Positions 50,707-59,875 of a DNA stretch of 64,000 nucleotides are shown in pieces (positions within the stretch are counted from its first letter, which is position 1; every line of letters starts with the position of its first letter). The DNA lies in NCBI GenBank assembly GCA_022822405.1, contig JAJEBT010000199.1, positions 95,776-159,775 of the forward strand, in the 5' to 3' direction. The notes under the pieces are model-generated. The model worked only from the letters and a program-made list of their open reading frames with translations, had not been told where the DNA came from and ran no database searches. This stretch comes from Alphaproteobacteria bacterium (lineage in GTDB: Bacteria; Pseudomonadota; Alphaproteobacteria; MPNO01; UBA830). The translations under genes were made by a program, and so were the position numbers.

Positions 50707-52044
50707 ATGCCGGCAGGAAACGGAGACCAATCGCTCACGGCGACCAGGACGGTTCGACGCGAGACTGCCGGGACCGGCCGGGAGATCGGCGGCGACCTCT
50801 GCGTGCTCGGCGCCGGCATCGCCGGGGTGGCAACGGCGCTCGAAGCGGCCGCGCTCGGCCTCCGGGTCGTCCTGGTCGACGGCTTTCCCGCGCTCGGCGG
50901 CCAGGCGGTCAACTCGATCGTCGGAACATTCTGCGGGCTCTATTCCAACCGTCCCGACGCCTACCGCTTCACCTACGGACTCGCCGACCGCATGCTGTCC
51001 GATCTCGACGCGGAGGGCGCGCTGCACTGGCACGAGACGCCAGTCACCCCGATCGTCTATTACGAGGAGGTCGCGCTCGCCCGGTGGATCGAGAGATCCG
51101 TCCTCGAGGCCGGCATTTCCGTGGCGGTCGGCGCGGTGCTGCTCGACATCCGCTGGGACGGCCGGCGGATCCGGTCCGTGGACCTCGCGACCCGCCACGG
51201 GACGCTCTCGGTATCCGCCGCCGGGTTCGTCGACGCCAGCGGCGACGCCGCGCTCGCCTGGGAGGCGGGGCTCGAATGCCGCGAGCCCGCGGCGGGGCCG
51301 ATATTCGGGTCGCAGCAGTTCGTCGTCGAGCATCTCGACGAGACCAGCCTGCCGTCGCGGAACGAGATGGCGGCCCGCATCGCCGCCAGGGCGGAGGAGT
51401 ACGGCCTCGTCCGGCACAACGGGCTCGCCTTCTACTTTCCGGAACGGGGAACCGCGGTCATCAACATGACCCATGTCGAGACCCCGCTCGATCCCGTCGA
51501 GGCCTCGCGGAAGGGCATCGAGGGCAAGGACCAAGCGGACAGGGTGGCAGCGTTCCTGCGGAGCGAGTTCCCCGGGACCTTCGGCGACAGCCGGATCCGC
51601 GCCTACGGGTTTCCCGGAATCCGCCAGACCCGCTGGATCAGGGCGCGGCACCAGATCACGCTCGACGAGGTTCGCACCGGCACCTGCTACGGTGACGCGA
51701 TCGCACGGACCGCGTGGCCGATCGAGCTCCACAACCGGCCCGAAGGCCTCGTCTGGGAGCCGTTCGGCCCCGACCATGTCCACTACGTCCCCTATTCGAG
51801 CCTCACCCCGCCCGGCGCCGACAACCTGATCGCGGTCGGCCGCTGCATCGACGGCGACCCCGCGGCGCTCTCGAGCGTCCGGGTCATGGGGCCCTGCATC
51901 GCCATGGGCGCCGCCGCGGCGCATGCCTTCGATCTCGCCGGAAGCGGCAGCGTCCACCAGATCGACACGGCCGCGCTGCAGACGCGCCTTTCGGAGAACC
52001 TGCACCGACGCGACCCGCTCGACCGCCCGATGACGCGGGACTGA
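50707..52044 (+). CDS. FAD-dependent oxidoreductase (FAD_oxidored family)
   Basis: Flavoprotein of about 445 residues. The dinucleotide fold GGDLCVLGAGIAGVATALEA is near residue 30, preceded by a short basic leader. The family feature GGQAVNSIVGTFCGLYSN follows, with the cysteine near the flavin. The C-terminal half has RCIDGDPAALSSVRVMGPC, the segment that closes over FAD. Members oxidise a wide range of small compounds; no substrate can be named. I chose the ATG at 50707 (GAGAGG upstream) rather than 50665. Confidence 0.8.
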   Translation: MPAGNGDQSLTATRTVRRETAGTGREIGGDLCVLGAGIAGVATALEAAALGLRVVLVDGFPALGGQAVNSIVGTFCGLYSNRPDAYRFTYGLADRMLSDLDAEGALHWHETPVTPIVYYEEVALARWIERSVLEAGISVAVGAVLLDIRWDGRRIRSVDLATRHGTLSVSAAGFVDASGDAALAWEAGLECREPAAGPIFGSQQFVVEHLDETSLPSRNEMAARIAARAEEYGLVRHNGLAFYFPERGTAVINMTHVETPLDPVEASRKGIEGKDQADRVAAFLRSEFPGTFGDSRIRAYGFPGIRQTRWIRARHQITLDEVRTGTCYGDAIARTAWPIELHNRPEGLVWEPFGPDHVHYVPYSSLTPPGADNLIAVGRCIDGDPAALSSVRVMGPCIAMGAAAAHAFDLAGSGSVHQIDTAALQTRLSENLHRRDPLDRPMTRD

Positions 52045-52058
52045 GAACCGCCGCGCGG

Positions 52059-52496
52059 CTACCCCGGGGCGCGCTCCTCGAGGAGCCGCCGGATCTCCAT
52101 AATCTCCTTCTCGTGCCCGTCCTTCAGCCCCTGCCAGCGCGCGTCGTCCATGCCGGCCTGGCGCCAGGCGAGCAGCGACACGACGCAGCCGCGCGGATCG
52201 CCGTCGACGAACCGGCCAGGAATAATGCGGATCATGATGCGCGGGACAAGCGACGAACGGTCGGGTCCCAGATGGTAGTAGATGGCGTGATGATCCGGAT
52301 CCACCGCCATGCGCGCCCAGATCGGCTGCCCCGTGCCGGGAAAGGCACCCTCGACAACGCCATCGCCGTGAATCGTCGTCTCGCCCATTCCGGCCGCCCA
52401 GGACGCAAGCTCTTCGGGCGCCGACAGAAACGCGAGTGCGGCATCGGCGGAGCATCCGACAGCCACTGAACAGACATGGGCAAAGCCGTCATCCAT
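52059..52496 (-). CDS. SRPBCC-family small protein
   Basis: Cytoplasmic protein of 145 residues with a helix-grip (START/SRPBCC) pattern. It opens HVCSVAVGCSADAALAFLSA, the first strand and helices of that fold, and ends with a long helix DARWQGLKDGHEKEIMEIRR. Such proteins bind hydrophobic or aromatic ligands or act as cyclases or hydrolases. It is last in the hyu-TRAP operon, 2 bp after the XRE-cupin stop, so it likely handles a pathway intermediate (inference). Confidence 0.65.
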   Translation of the reverse strand: MDDGFAHVCSVAVGCSADAALAFLSAPEELASWAAGMGETTIHGDGVVEGAFPGTGQPIWARMAVDPDHHAIYYHLGPDRSSLVPRIMIRIIPGRFVDGDPRGCVVSLLAWRQAGMDDARWQGLKDGHEKEIMEIRRLLEERAPG

Positions 52497-52498
52497 CG

Positions 52499-53104
52499 CT
52501 ACATGTCGACGGCGGTGACGACGAGAATCTCTGCGGCGCCGTCGCCGGCGGCGACATAGGCGTGCGCAGTCATGCTGTCGAAATACATGCTGTCGCCGGC
52601 AACCAGCGTTGCCGGCGCGTAAATGTCGGTGTGGATCGTGACCTCGCCGGAGAGCACGAAGACGAACTCCTCGCCCTCGTGGGCGCGCAGCCCGCCCGCA
52701 TCCTCGAGGGAGCGCACGGCGACCCGGTTGAGGCTCGGAATCATCCGCTTCGCCGTCAACTCGGCGCACAGAAGCTCGAGATCGTAGCGCTGTGTCGCCT
52801 CGCGCTCGCCCTGGCCCCGTTTCGTGATCGCGCGTTTTCCCTTCGCGAAGGTCTCGGTGTCGGAGCGGAAGAACGACACCACGTCGACCCCGAGGACCTT
52901 TGCGAGGATGTAGAGATTGTGGGCGTTGAGCGGCGATATCCCGTTCTCGGCGCGCGACAGCGTGGCCTCCGAGATTGCGGCCAGCTCGCTCAGCTCGGCA
53001 AGGGTGAGCCCCTTCGCCTTTCTGAAGCGCGCCACGCGCTCGCCGATGCGGAGATCCCTTGCCTCCTCGGCAAGGTCGACAGGCTGTTCCAGGGTATCCA
53101 CCAT
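52499..53104 (-). CDS. XRE-cupin transcriptional regulator
   Basis: Cytoplasmic regulator of 201 residues. The N-terminal helix-turn-helix (IGERVARFRKAKGLTLAELS, then ISEATLSRAENGISPLNAHN) is followed by a linker and a C-terminal cupin ligand domain, HEGEEFVFVLSGEVTIHTDI and AGDSMYFDSMTAHAYV. This layout is common among local regulators of amine, amino-acid and organic-acid catabolism, with the cupin sensing the metabolite. It lies 13 bp after the TRAP large permease. Its probable operator is the TTGCAAAT palindrome between hyuA and kynU. Confidence 0.86.
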   Translation of the reverse strand: MVDTLEQPVDLAEEARDLRIGERVARFRKAKGLTLAELSELAAISEATLSRAENGISPLNAHNLYILAKVLGVDVVSFFRSDTETFAKGKRAITKRGQGEREATQRYDLELLCAELTAKRMIPSLNRVAVRSLEDAGGLRAHEGEEFVFVLSGEVTIHTDIYAPATLVAGDSMYFDSMTAHAYVAAGDGAAEILVVTAVDM

Positions 53105-53117
53105 CAGTTCCCCATAA

Positions 53118-54410
53118 TCAGAATCCCATCAGGCGCGGCAACCACAGGCTCAACCCGGGGATATAGGTGACGAACATCAGCGCCGCCAGGCTGACGACGA
53201 GAAACGGCCAGGATTCGCGCAAGAGCGCCGCGAGCCCGCAGCCGGCGATGCGCTCGGCAGCGAACAGGCAGACGCCGAGTGGCGGCGTAAGGAGGCCGAT
53301 GTTCAGGTTCAGTATCGCGATGGCCCCGAAATGCACCGGGTCGACCCCGGCCGCCTGCGCCACCGCCGCGAGTATCGGCACGAACAGGATGATCGCCGCC
53401 GTCGGATCGATGAACATGCCGAGCACCAGCATGAAGACGTTGAGCACGAGCAGCAGCAGTACCGGATGGAAGCCGAAATCCCGCACCGTCCGCTCCACGA
53501 GCGACGGCACGTTCTCCATGCCCATGACCCAGGTGAAGACGGCGCCACACCCGACGATGATCAGGAGCTGCGCCGAAAACACGGCCGACTGGTCGAGGCA
53601 CGACAGGAACTCGCGAAGCCCCATCGACCGGTAGAGGAAGATCGCGATGAGCAGTGCATAGAACGCCGCGAGGCCACCGGCCTCGGTGGGAGTCATGATC
53701 CCGCCGAGGATGCCGGCGAGGATGATCACCGGGATCAGCAGCGGCGGCACGGCATGGCGCGCCGACCGGCCGATGGCAGGCAGCGACCTGTCCACGGAGA
53801 TGCCCCGGTAGCCCCTGCGGCGCGCCTGAACCCACACCAGGCACATCTGGCAGGCCCCGATCAGGAGGCCCGGGACGATGCAGGCGGCGAACAAGGCGCC
53901 GATGGAGACCCCGGTTATCGAGCCGTAGATCACGACGATCAGCGACGGCGGCACCATGGGCCCGATGATCGAGGACGAGGCAGTGACGGCAGCCGCATAC
54001 GCCGCCGGATAGCCGTTCCGCGTCATTGACGGGATGAACACCCTGCCGAGCGCCGCAATGTCGCCGAGGGCGACGCCGGTTATCCCGGAGAACAGGATCG
54101 ACGCGCCGATGTTCACCTGCGCGAGCCCGCCCGGCATCCAGCCGAACAGGACGTTGGCGAACGAGATCAGCCGGTCGGTGATGCGGCCGCGGTTTATGAT
54201 CTCGCCGGCAAGAATGAACAGCGGGATGGCCATGAGGACGAAGACGTCCAGGCCCTGGAAGATGCGCTCGGGGAGCACCGGCAGGAAGGCCATCTGGCCG
54301 CTCGCCGCCAGCCACACGATGGACGACACCACCATCGCCCAGGCCACCGGCAACCCCGCGAACAGCAGCACGAGGAACGCGCCGGCGAACAGGCAGAGCG
54401 ACAGGCTCAC
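53118..54410 (-). CDS. TRAP transporter large permease (DctM)
   Basis: Inner-membrane permease of 430 residues, about 12 helices. Signatures are DVFVLMAIPLFILAGEIINR, ASILFSGITGVALGDIAALG (family: SGS..A.), IIGPMVPPSLIVVIYG and the second-half LNLNIGLLTPPLGVCLF. The start is a GTG at 54410 that overlaps the DctQ stop (GTGA); the longer frame upstream is Arg-rich shadow. It imports the ligand for the hydantoinase-like enzymes encoded upstream in the same operon. Confidence 0.9.
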   Translation of the reverse strand: MSLSLCLFAGAFLVLLFAGLPVAWAMVVSSIVWLAASGQMAFLPVLPERIFQGLDVFVLMAIPLFILAGEIINRGRITDRLISFANVLFGWMPGGLAQVNIGASILFSGITGVALGDIAALGRVFIPSMTRNGYPAAYAAAVTASSSIIGPMVPPSLIVVIYGSITGVSIGALFAACIVPGLLIGACQMCLVWVQARRRGYRGISVDRSLPAIGRSARHAVPPLLIPVIILAGILGGIMTPTEAGGLAAFYALLIAIFLYRSMGLREFLSCLDQSAVFSAQLLIIVGCGAVFTWVMGMENVPSLVERTVRDFGFHPVLLLLVLNVFMLVLGMFIDPTAAIILFVPILAAVAQAAGVDPVHFGAIAILNLNIGLLTPPLGVCLFAAERIAGCGLAALLRESWPFLVVSLAALMFVTYIPGLSLWLPRLMGF

Positions 54411-54880
54411 CCCGAATCCCTCCCGTTCCGCGCCCGCCAGGCGCGGCCGAGGCGGATGGCGAGGAACACGAACGCGATGCCGAAGGCGACGGGGAGCGCC
54501 GCGTAGGGGTATTGCAGCGAGACCTGGAGCCCGTCGCTGGTCTGGCCCTCGGCGAAGCCGAAGGAGCGGACGGCGGCGACGGCCAGAATCGCGAGCAGCG
54601 CCAGCGTGATCAGGTCGAGCCCCATCATCCAGCGCCGGCGCCATTTCGGGCGCATCAGGTCGGGCACGAAGGCGACACGGATGTGGGCGTCGATCAGGAC
54701 CGACACCGCGGCGCCGGCGAGCACCGACCACACGAGCGCGTAGCGCGCGACCTCCTCGGTGAAGAACGGCGTGAAGCCGAGGCCGTACCTCATGCCGACC
54801 TGCGCGAGGACCAGCGCGAACAGCGCGAGAAGCGCTGCCGCGCCGATCACCCGCAGAGCGCGTTCCAGCCAGCCGGTCAT
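54407..54880 (-). CDS. TRAP transporter small permease (DctQ)
   Basis: Inner-membrane subunit of 157 residues with four helices. It carries the conserved FTEEVARYALVWSVLAGAAV element followed by HIRVAFV. It starts 31 bp after the DctP stop and overlaps DctM by 4 bp, so the two membrane subunits are coupled in translation. Confidence 0.88.
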   Translation of the reverse strand: MTGWLERALRVIGAAALLALFALVLAQVGMRYGLGFTPFFTEEVARYALVWSVLAGAAVSVLIDAHIRVAFVPDLMRPKWRRRWMMGLDLITLALLAILAVAAVRSFGFAEGQTSDGLQVSLQYPYAALPVAFGIAFVFLAIRLGRAWRARNGRDSG

Positions 54881-54911
54881 CGCCGGACCCGTTGGCCGGA
54901 CGGCCGCCGCG

Positions 54912-55928
54912 CTATTTCGAGAGCCGCGCGACCTCGGCGATGACCTCGTCGACCAGGGCCGGCGTGTCGACGTTCTCCTTCAGCCACTTCACCGCGGCCG
55001 GCCTGACGCGGTCCGCAAACGCCTTCTTCATTTCCCTGGTGAAGGGGATGACGGTGACGCCCTTCTCCTTCGCCATGGCGATGTTCTTGGCCTCCGCCGC
55101 CCGCGACTCCTTCCGGTTGTAGGCGACCGCGGCCTTGCCCGCCTTGAGCACCACCGCCTGGAGATCCTTCGACAGGCCGCCGAACCACTTGTCGTTGATG
55201 CCGAGTGGCCCGAAGGAATAGATGTGGCCGTCGAGCATCAGGAATTTCTGGACCTCGTGAAGCTTGATCAGGTTGAACACCCAGACCGCGTTGTCCTGGC
55301 CGTCAACGACGCCGGTCTTGAGCGACGTGTAGAGCTCGGGAAACGAGATCGGCGTCGCCGAACCGCCCAGCGTCAGCACCGGTATCCCGAATATCGGCGC
55401 CATCACCCGCATCTTCTGCCCCTTCATGTCGTCGGGCTTGCGGATGGCGCGGTTCGAGCTGTAGTGCTTGAAGCCGCCGGATTCCCACCATCCGAGCACG
55501 CGGATTCCGGTCTTCTTTCGGATGTCCTCGGCCATGCGCGTACCGATCGGTCCGTCGAGCAGCTTCCAGGCCGTCTGCTCGTCGGGAAACAGATAGGGCA
55601 TGGAGAGCACCTGGATGTCCTTGTAGATCGAGGCGTAGTTGCCCTCGGAGGCATCGGACATCTGGATGATGCCGCGGCGCACCTGGTTGAGCCGCTCGTT
55701 GGGCTTGCCGAGCGCACCGCCATAGACGATTTCCATCTTGAGCTTGCCGCCGGAGCCCTTCTCGACCTCCGACTTGAACAGTTCGTACATGCCGTTGACC
55801 GGCTCGGCGCCCGGAAACCCCTTCTTGAGCATCAGGCCTGCCTTGAGATCCTGCGCCGACGCGGCATGCGAGATGCCGGCGGCAACGATGGCGGCCGCGA
55901 TCGCGGCCGTCTTGAGTATCGTCTTCAT
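54912..55928 (-). CDS. TRAP transporter solute-binding protein (DctP family)
   Basis: Periplasmic binding protein of 338 residues, signal peptide ending HAASAQ. It has GSGGKLKMEIVYGGALGKPN, GIIQMSDASEGNYAS and the MKGQKMRVMAPIFG segment before the ligand-binding Arg, then YTSLKTGVVDGQDNAV. It overlaps the HyuB gene by 4 bp (ATGA), which ties uptake to hydrolysis and suggests that its ligand is the HyuAB substrate or a precursor. Confidence 0.9.
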   Translation of the reverse strand: MKTILKTAAIAAAIVAAGISHAASAQDLKAGLMLKKGFPGAEPVNGMYELFKSEVEKGSGGKLKMEIVYGGALGKPNERLNQVRRGIIQMSDASEGNYASIYKDIQVLSMPYLFPDEQTAWKLLDGPIGTRMAEDIRKKTGIRVLGWWESGGFKHYSSNRAIRKPDDMKGQKMRVMAPIFGIPVLTLGGSATPISFPELYTSLKTGVVDGQDNAVWVFNLIKLHEVQKFLMLDGHIYSFGPLGINDKWFGGLSKDLQAVVLKAGKAAVAYNRKESRAAEAKNIAMAKEKGVTVIPFTREMKKAFADRVRPAAVKWLKENVDTPALVDEVIAEVARLSK

Positions 55929-57652
55929 TGGTCTTCTCCCTGTGGATATCCTGTCTGACTGTTCACTGTACTCGCCCGGGGCGCAACACTCTCGAAACCG
56001 TACTCACTCCTCGCCCCGTCTTTCGTGATGTATCCGGCGTCGAGATCGGCCTCGACCAGCTCGGCGCCCCGCTTGCGCGGGTCTCCAAGCCCGCCGCCGC
56101 CAGGAAGCTCGACAACCAGGCGCTCGCCCCCGGGAATCTCGTGGACGGCCTTTCCGGCGAGCACGCGCCCGCCGGAAAGGCGCGCCGCGCCCGTGGCTCC
56201 GGGACGGCCGCCCTCGCGGCCGCGCGCGGGATTGTGCATGCGATCGAAGGTGGCGGCCGACACGGTGAAGGGATGCTCCTCGGCGCTGCCGACCTCGATG
56301 ATCTGGCCGAGGCCGCCGCGGAACGCGCCCGGACCTCCGGAATCGGGCAGGAACTCCTTGCGCCAGAACACGAGCGGCGCTTCCGATTCCGTCACCTCGA
56401 CCGGTATCGCCCCGACGCCGCTCGGAAAGGCGGTGACCGAAAGGCCGTCCCTGCCCGGGCGCGCGCCGACACCGCCCATGCCGACATTCATGACGTTGAA
56501 GCGGGACGCGTTGCCCGGCGCGCCGCCGGCATCGGCGAAGGGCAGCACCCAGATGCTGCCCGCGCTCTCGGCGGGCACACGGCCGGGAAGCGCCTGGGCG
56601 AGGCAGCCGAAGGCGACGTCCGGCAGCATCTGGCCGATGACATGGCGCGCGGTGACCGGGCTCGGATGGACGGGATGGACGGCAGAGCCGCGCTCGGCGA
56701 CGACCCGGAGCACGCTCAGCGAGCCGTGGTTGTTGGGCACGGCGGGAGCCACGATGCACTTGATGCCGAAGCAGGTATAGGCCTCGGTGTAGCAGAGCGG
56801 CGAGTTGATGCCGTAGGCCGACGCCGCCGAGGTGCCGCCGTAATCAACCACGATTCCGTCGTCGGAGACCGTCATTTCCGCCCTGATGCTGACCGGGGCG
56901 TCGTAACCGTCGAGCTCCATCTCCGTGCGGTAGCGGCCGTTCGGGACGGCGCGCACCGCCTCGGCCATCGCCGCGCGCGAACTCTCGATGATGTAGTCCG
57001 CGAGCGGAGCGATCTCGTCGAGGCCGAACTCGGTCATCATCTCGTCGAGCCGCGCCCGCCCCGTGTCGTTGCACGCCACGAGCGACAGGATGTCGCCCTT
57101 CATCTCGACCGGATTGCGGCTGTTGGCGCAGAGGATGGCGAAGAGCTCGTCATTGAGCGCGCCGCCGCTCCTGAGCCGCGTGTGCGGAATCAGGATGCCC
57201 TCCTCGTAGATCGATCGCGCCTCCGCGGTGAAGCCGCGCCCGCCGACATCGATGACGTGGCAGGTCGAGGCGAACAGGGCGACCGGCTTTCCGTCGCGCC
57301 AGGCCGGCGTCACGACCACGAAATCGAAGAGGTGGCCGGTGCCGAGCCACGGGTCGTTGGTGACGAACACGTCGCCCGGGGCCATCACCGCGAGAGGGAA
57401 GCGCTCGAGAAAATGCTCGACCGCCCGCGCCATGGTGTTGACGTGGCCGGGCGTGCCGGTGACCGCCTGCGCGATCATGCGGCCGCGGAGGTCGTAGATC
57501 CCGGCCGAGAGGTCGCCGGCCTCGCGGACCACCGAGCCGAACGCGGTCCTGAGGATGGTCTGCGCCTGCTCCTCGACCACCGCGACGAGGCGGTTCCACA
57601 TCACCTGGCGATGGATGGCGTCGAGGGCGGACGCGTCCGGCGCCGGCTTCAT
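55925..57652 (-). CDS. hyuB: Hydantoinase B / oxoprolinase-type subunit
   Basis: Cytoplasmic subunit of 575 residues of an ATP-dependent amidase of the 5-oxoprolinase/N-methylhydantoinase/acetone-carboxylase-like class. Visible family marks are FGSVVREAGDLSAGIYD near residue 40, MAPGDVFVTNDPW, GRGFTAEARSIYEEGI, VVDYGGTSAASAYGINSP and the Gly-rich end LPGGGGLGDPRKR. Start 57652 overlaps the HyuA stop by 4 bp and its own stop overlaps DctP. The actual ring substrate (hydantoin, oxoproline or other cyclic amide) cannot be told from sequence. Confidence 0.9.
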   Translation of the reverse strand: MKPAPDASALDAIHRQVMWNRLVAVVEEQAQTILRTAFGSVVREAGDLSAGIYDLRGRMIAQAVTGTPGHVNTMARAVEHFLERFPLAVMAPGDVFVTNDPWLGTGHLFDFVVVTPAWRDGKPVALFASTCHVIDVGGRGFTAEARSIYEEGILIPHTRLRSGGALNDELFAILCANSRNPVEMKGDILSLVACNDTGRARLDEMMTEFGLDEIAPLADYIIESSRAAMAEAVRAVPNGRYRTEMELDGYDAPVSIRAEMTVSDDGIVVDYGGTSAASAYGINSPLCYTEAYTCFGIKCIVAPAVPNNHGSLSVLRVVAERGSAVHPVHPSPVTARHVIGQMLPDVAFGCLAQALPGRVPAESAGSIWVLPFADAGGAPGNASRFNVMNVGMGGVGARPGRDGLSVTAFPSGVGAIPVEVTESEAPLVFWRKEFLPDSGGPGAFRGGLGQIIEVGSAEEHPFTVSAATFDRMHNPARGREGGRPGATGAARLSGGRVLAGKAVHEIPGGERLVVELPGGGGLGDPRKRGAELVEADLDAGYITKDGARSEYGFESVAPRASTVNSQTGYPQGEDQ

Positions 57653-59754
57653 GGCCCGGCCTCCCGCCCCGACAGGTCTTCCATGACGATATTGTCGCGC
57701 ATGTCGATCGAGGCGCTGAAATCCGCCGGAACGATGGTCGAGGTCTGGTCCTCCGCGATGACCGCGGGCCCGGCGATGTCCGTCCCCCTCTCGAGCCCGC
57801 CACGCCAGTAGACGGGACAGTCCACCATCCCGCCGAGCCCGGCATCGTAGAGCCGGCGGGCATTGCCGTTCGCCGCGGAGCGCTGTGGCGTTGCCGGCGG
57901 CGGCGCACCGGAGGCTGGCGGCACCTCGGCCGACACGGTCACGGACCAGGACGTGCTCTCGACATCGAGCTCGGCGATGGTCAGCCCGTAGATCTCGCCG
58001 TAGAGCGCCTCGAACCGCTCCCTCAGAAGCGCCGCGCCGCCCGCCCCCAGCGGCGCGTCGTCGAGCGCGAGCCGAAGGTCGTGGCCCTGCCCGGCATAGC
58101 GCAGCTCGACGGTGCGGCCGGCCGCCAGCGGGGCGCCGTCTGGCACTCCGGGGGCGACGATCGCGGTCGCCTCCGCCACCATGTCCCGGAGCATGTCGTC
58201 GACGCGGGCGCTGTCGAAATCCGACAGCGTGACGCGGAGCGACCGGACGACCGTGTAGCTGACCGGCGCCAGCAGGAAGCCGATCGCCGAGCCGACGCCG
58301 GCGCCTTTCGGGATCACCACCCGGCGGATGCCGAGCTTCCGGGCGAGACGCCCGGCATGGAGCGGGGCGCCGCCGCCGAAGGCGATCATGGTGTGCCGGG
58401 CGATGTCCTTTCCCCGTTCGACCGCGTGGACCCGGGCCGCGTTCGACATGTTCTCTTCCACCATCTCGGCGACGCCGACGGCCGGCCAGTGGCCGGCGAG
58501 GCCGAGAGGCTCGCCGACATCCCGCGCCAGCGCGGCGGAGGACCGGTCGGCCTCGAGCGTGATCCGGCCGCCGGCGAAGCGGTCGGGATCGAGCTTCCCC
58601 AGCACGAGGTTGGCGTCGGTGACCGTCGCGTTCCGCCCGCCGAGGCCGTAGCAAGCGGGGCCGGGCTCGGAGCCGGCGCTCGCCGGCCCGACCCGGATCT
58701 GCCCCATTTCGTCGACGCGGGCGATGGAGCCCCCGCCGGCGCCGATCTCGACCATCTCGATCACCGGCACGCGGACCGGCAGGCCGCTGCCCTTGAGGTC
58801 ACGGTACATGCGCGCGACCTCGAACGTCCGCGACCGCTCGGGCTCGCCGTTCTCGATCAGGCAGATCTTGGCCGTCGTCCCGCCCATGTCGAGCGAGAGC
58901 GCGTCGGCGAGCCCGCAGTCCCGCGCGACCTGGCCGGCCAGCATGACGCCACCGGCGGGGCCGGACTCGACGAGCCGCACGGGAAACCTCGCCGCGTTCT
59001 CGAGCGTCGTCAGCCCGCCGCCCGACATCATCATGAAGAACGGGCACGTCAGGCCGCGTGCGCCGAGGCTGCCGCGAAGCCTGTGGAGATAGCCCGACAT
59101 CAGCGGCCGGACATAGGCGTTGGCGCAGGTCGTCGAGAAGCGCTCGTATTCGCGCATCTCGGGGCAGACCTCGCTCGAGAGGCACACCGTCGCGCCGTCG
59201 AGCTCGTCCTCGAGGATGCGTCCGATCTCGCGCTCGTGCCCGGGATGGGCGTAGGCATGCATCAGACCGACGGCGACGGCCTCGACCTCCTCGTCCCTGA
59301 GCCGGGCGGCCACGGCGCGAATATGGCCGGCATCGAGCGGCGCGAGAACCCGGCCGGCCGCGGAGACGCGCTCGCGGACGGGGATGCGGAGCGGCCGGGG
59401 GACCAGTGGAGCCGGACGGTCCATGAACACGTCATACTGCTCGAACCGCTTCTCGAAGCCCATCTCGAGGATGTCCCGGAAGCCCTCCGTGGTCAGGAAC
59501 GCCGTCTTCGCGCCCTTGCGCTCGATCAGGGCGTTGGTGGCGAGCGTCGTTCCGTGAACGAAGATGTCGACGTCGCCGGGCGCGACGCCGGCGCGGTCGA
59601 GGATGCGCGCGACGCCCTCGACGACGCCCTCCTCCGGCGCGCGCGGCGTCGTCAGGACCTTGGCCGTCCAGCGGCCGGCCGGCGTATCGAGGACGATGTC
59701 GGTGAAGGTGCCCCCGATATCCGCTGCCAGCCTTGTCTGCCGCGAGCCCGTCAT
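57649..59754 (-). CDS. hyuA: Hydantoinase A / oxoprolinase-type ATPase subunit
   Basis: Cytoplasmic ATP-using subunit of 701 residues that activates a cyclic amide for opening by HyuB. The N-terminal ASKHA-fold phosphate loop is LAADIGGTFTDIVLD, the second is LSLDMGGTTAKICLIENGEP, and VHGTTLATNALIERKGAKTA is the family signature between them. The start at 59754 (MTGSRQTRLAAD) follows a G-rich tract; longer frames run into the shared operator. First gene of a seven-gene operon with hyuB, DctPQM, the XRE-cupin regulator and the SRPBCC protein. Confidence 0.9.
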   Translation of the reverse strand: MTGSRQTRLAADIGGTFTDIVLDTPAGRWTAKVLTTPRAPEEGVVEGVARILDRAGVAPGDVDIFVHGTTLATNALIERKGAKTAFLTTEGFRDILEMGFEKRFEQYDVFMDRPAPLVPRPLRIPVRERVSAAGRVLAPLDAGHIRAVAARLRDEEVEAVAVGLMHAYAHPGHEREIGRILEDELDGATVCLSSEVCPEMREYERFSTTCANAYVRPLMSGYLHRLRGSLGARGLTCPFFMMMSGGGLTTLENAARFPVRLVESGPAGGVMLAGQVARDCGLADALSLDMGGTTAKICLIENGEPERSRTFEVARMYRDLKGSGLPVRVPVIEMVEIGAGGGSIARVDEMGQIRVGPASAGSEPGPACYGLGGRNATVTDANLVLGKLDPDRFAGGRITLEADRSSAALARDVGEPLGLAGHWPAVGVAEMVEENMSNAARVHAVERGKDIARHTMIAFGGGAPLHAGRLARKLGIRRVVIPKGAGVGSAIGFLLAPVSYTVVRSLRVTLSDFDSARVDDMLRDMVAEATAIVAPGVPDGAPLAAGRTVELRYAGQGHDLRLALDDAPLGAGGAALLRERFEALYGEIYGLTIAELDVESTSWSVTVSAEVPPASGAPPPATPQRSAANGNARRLYDAGLGGMVDCPVYWRGGLERGTDIAGPAVIAEDQTSTIVPADFSASIDMRDNIVMEDLSGREAGP

Positions 59755-59814
59755 GCGCCGGATGCCCCCTTTCCTGCTGCCGCCGACGGCATGGTACGGC
59801 GGACGCAGCCATTG

Positions 59815-59839
59815 TTGCAAATTTCTTGCATATTTGCAA
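59815..59839. promoter_or_regulatory. Palindromic operator between hyuA and kynU
   Basis: TTGCAAAT (59815-59822) and ATTTGCAA (59832-59839) are perfect inverted repeats 9 bp apart. A further TTGCA lies in the spacer, and another copy, TTGCG, just right at 59844. The AT-rich patch is striking in this GC-rich DNA and sits in the middle of the 121-bp divergent region. It is the best candidate binding site for the XRE-cupin regulator and could control both directions. Confidence 0.6.
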
Positions 59840-59875
59840 TAAATTGCGTTCCGAAACGGCATCCGGCCCCCGCCC

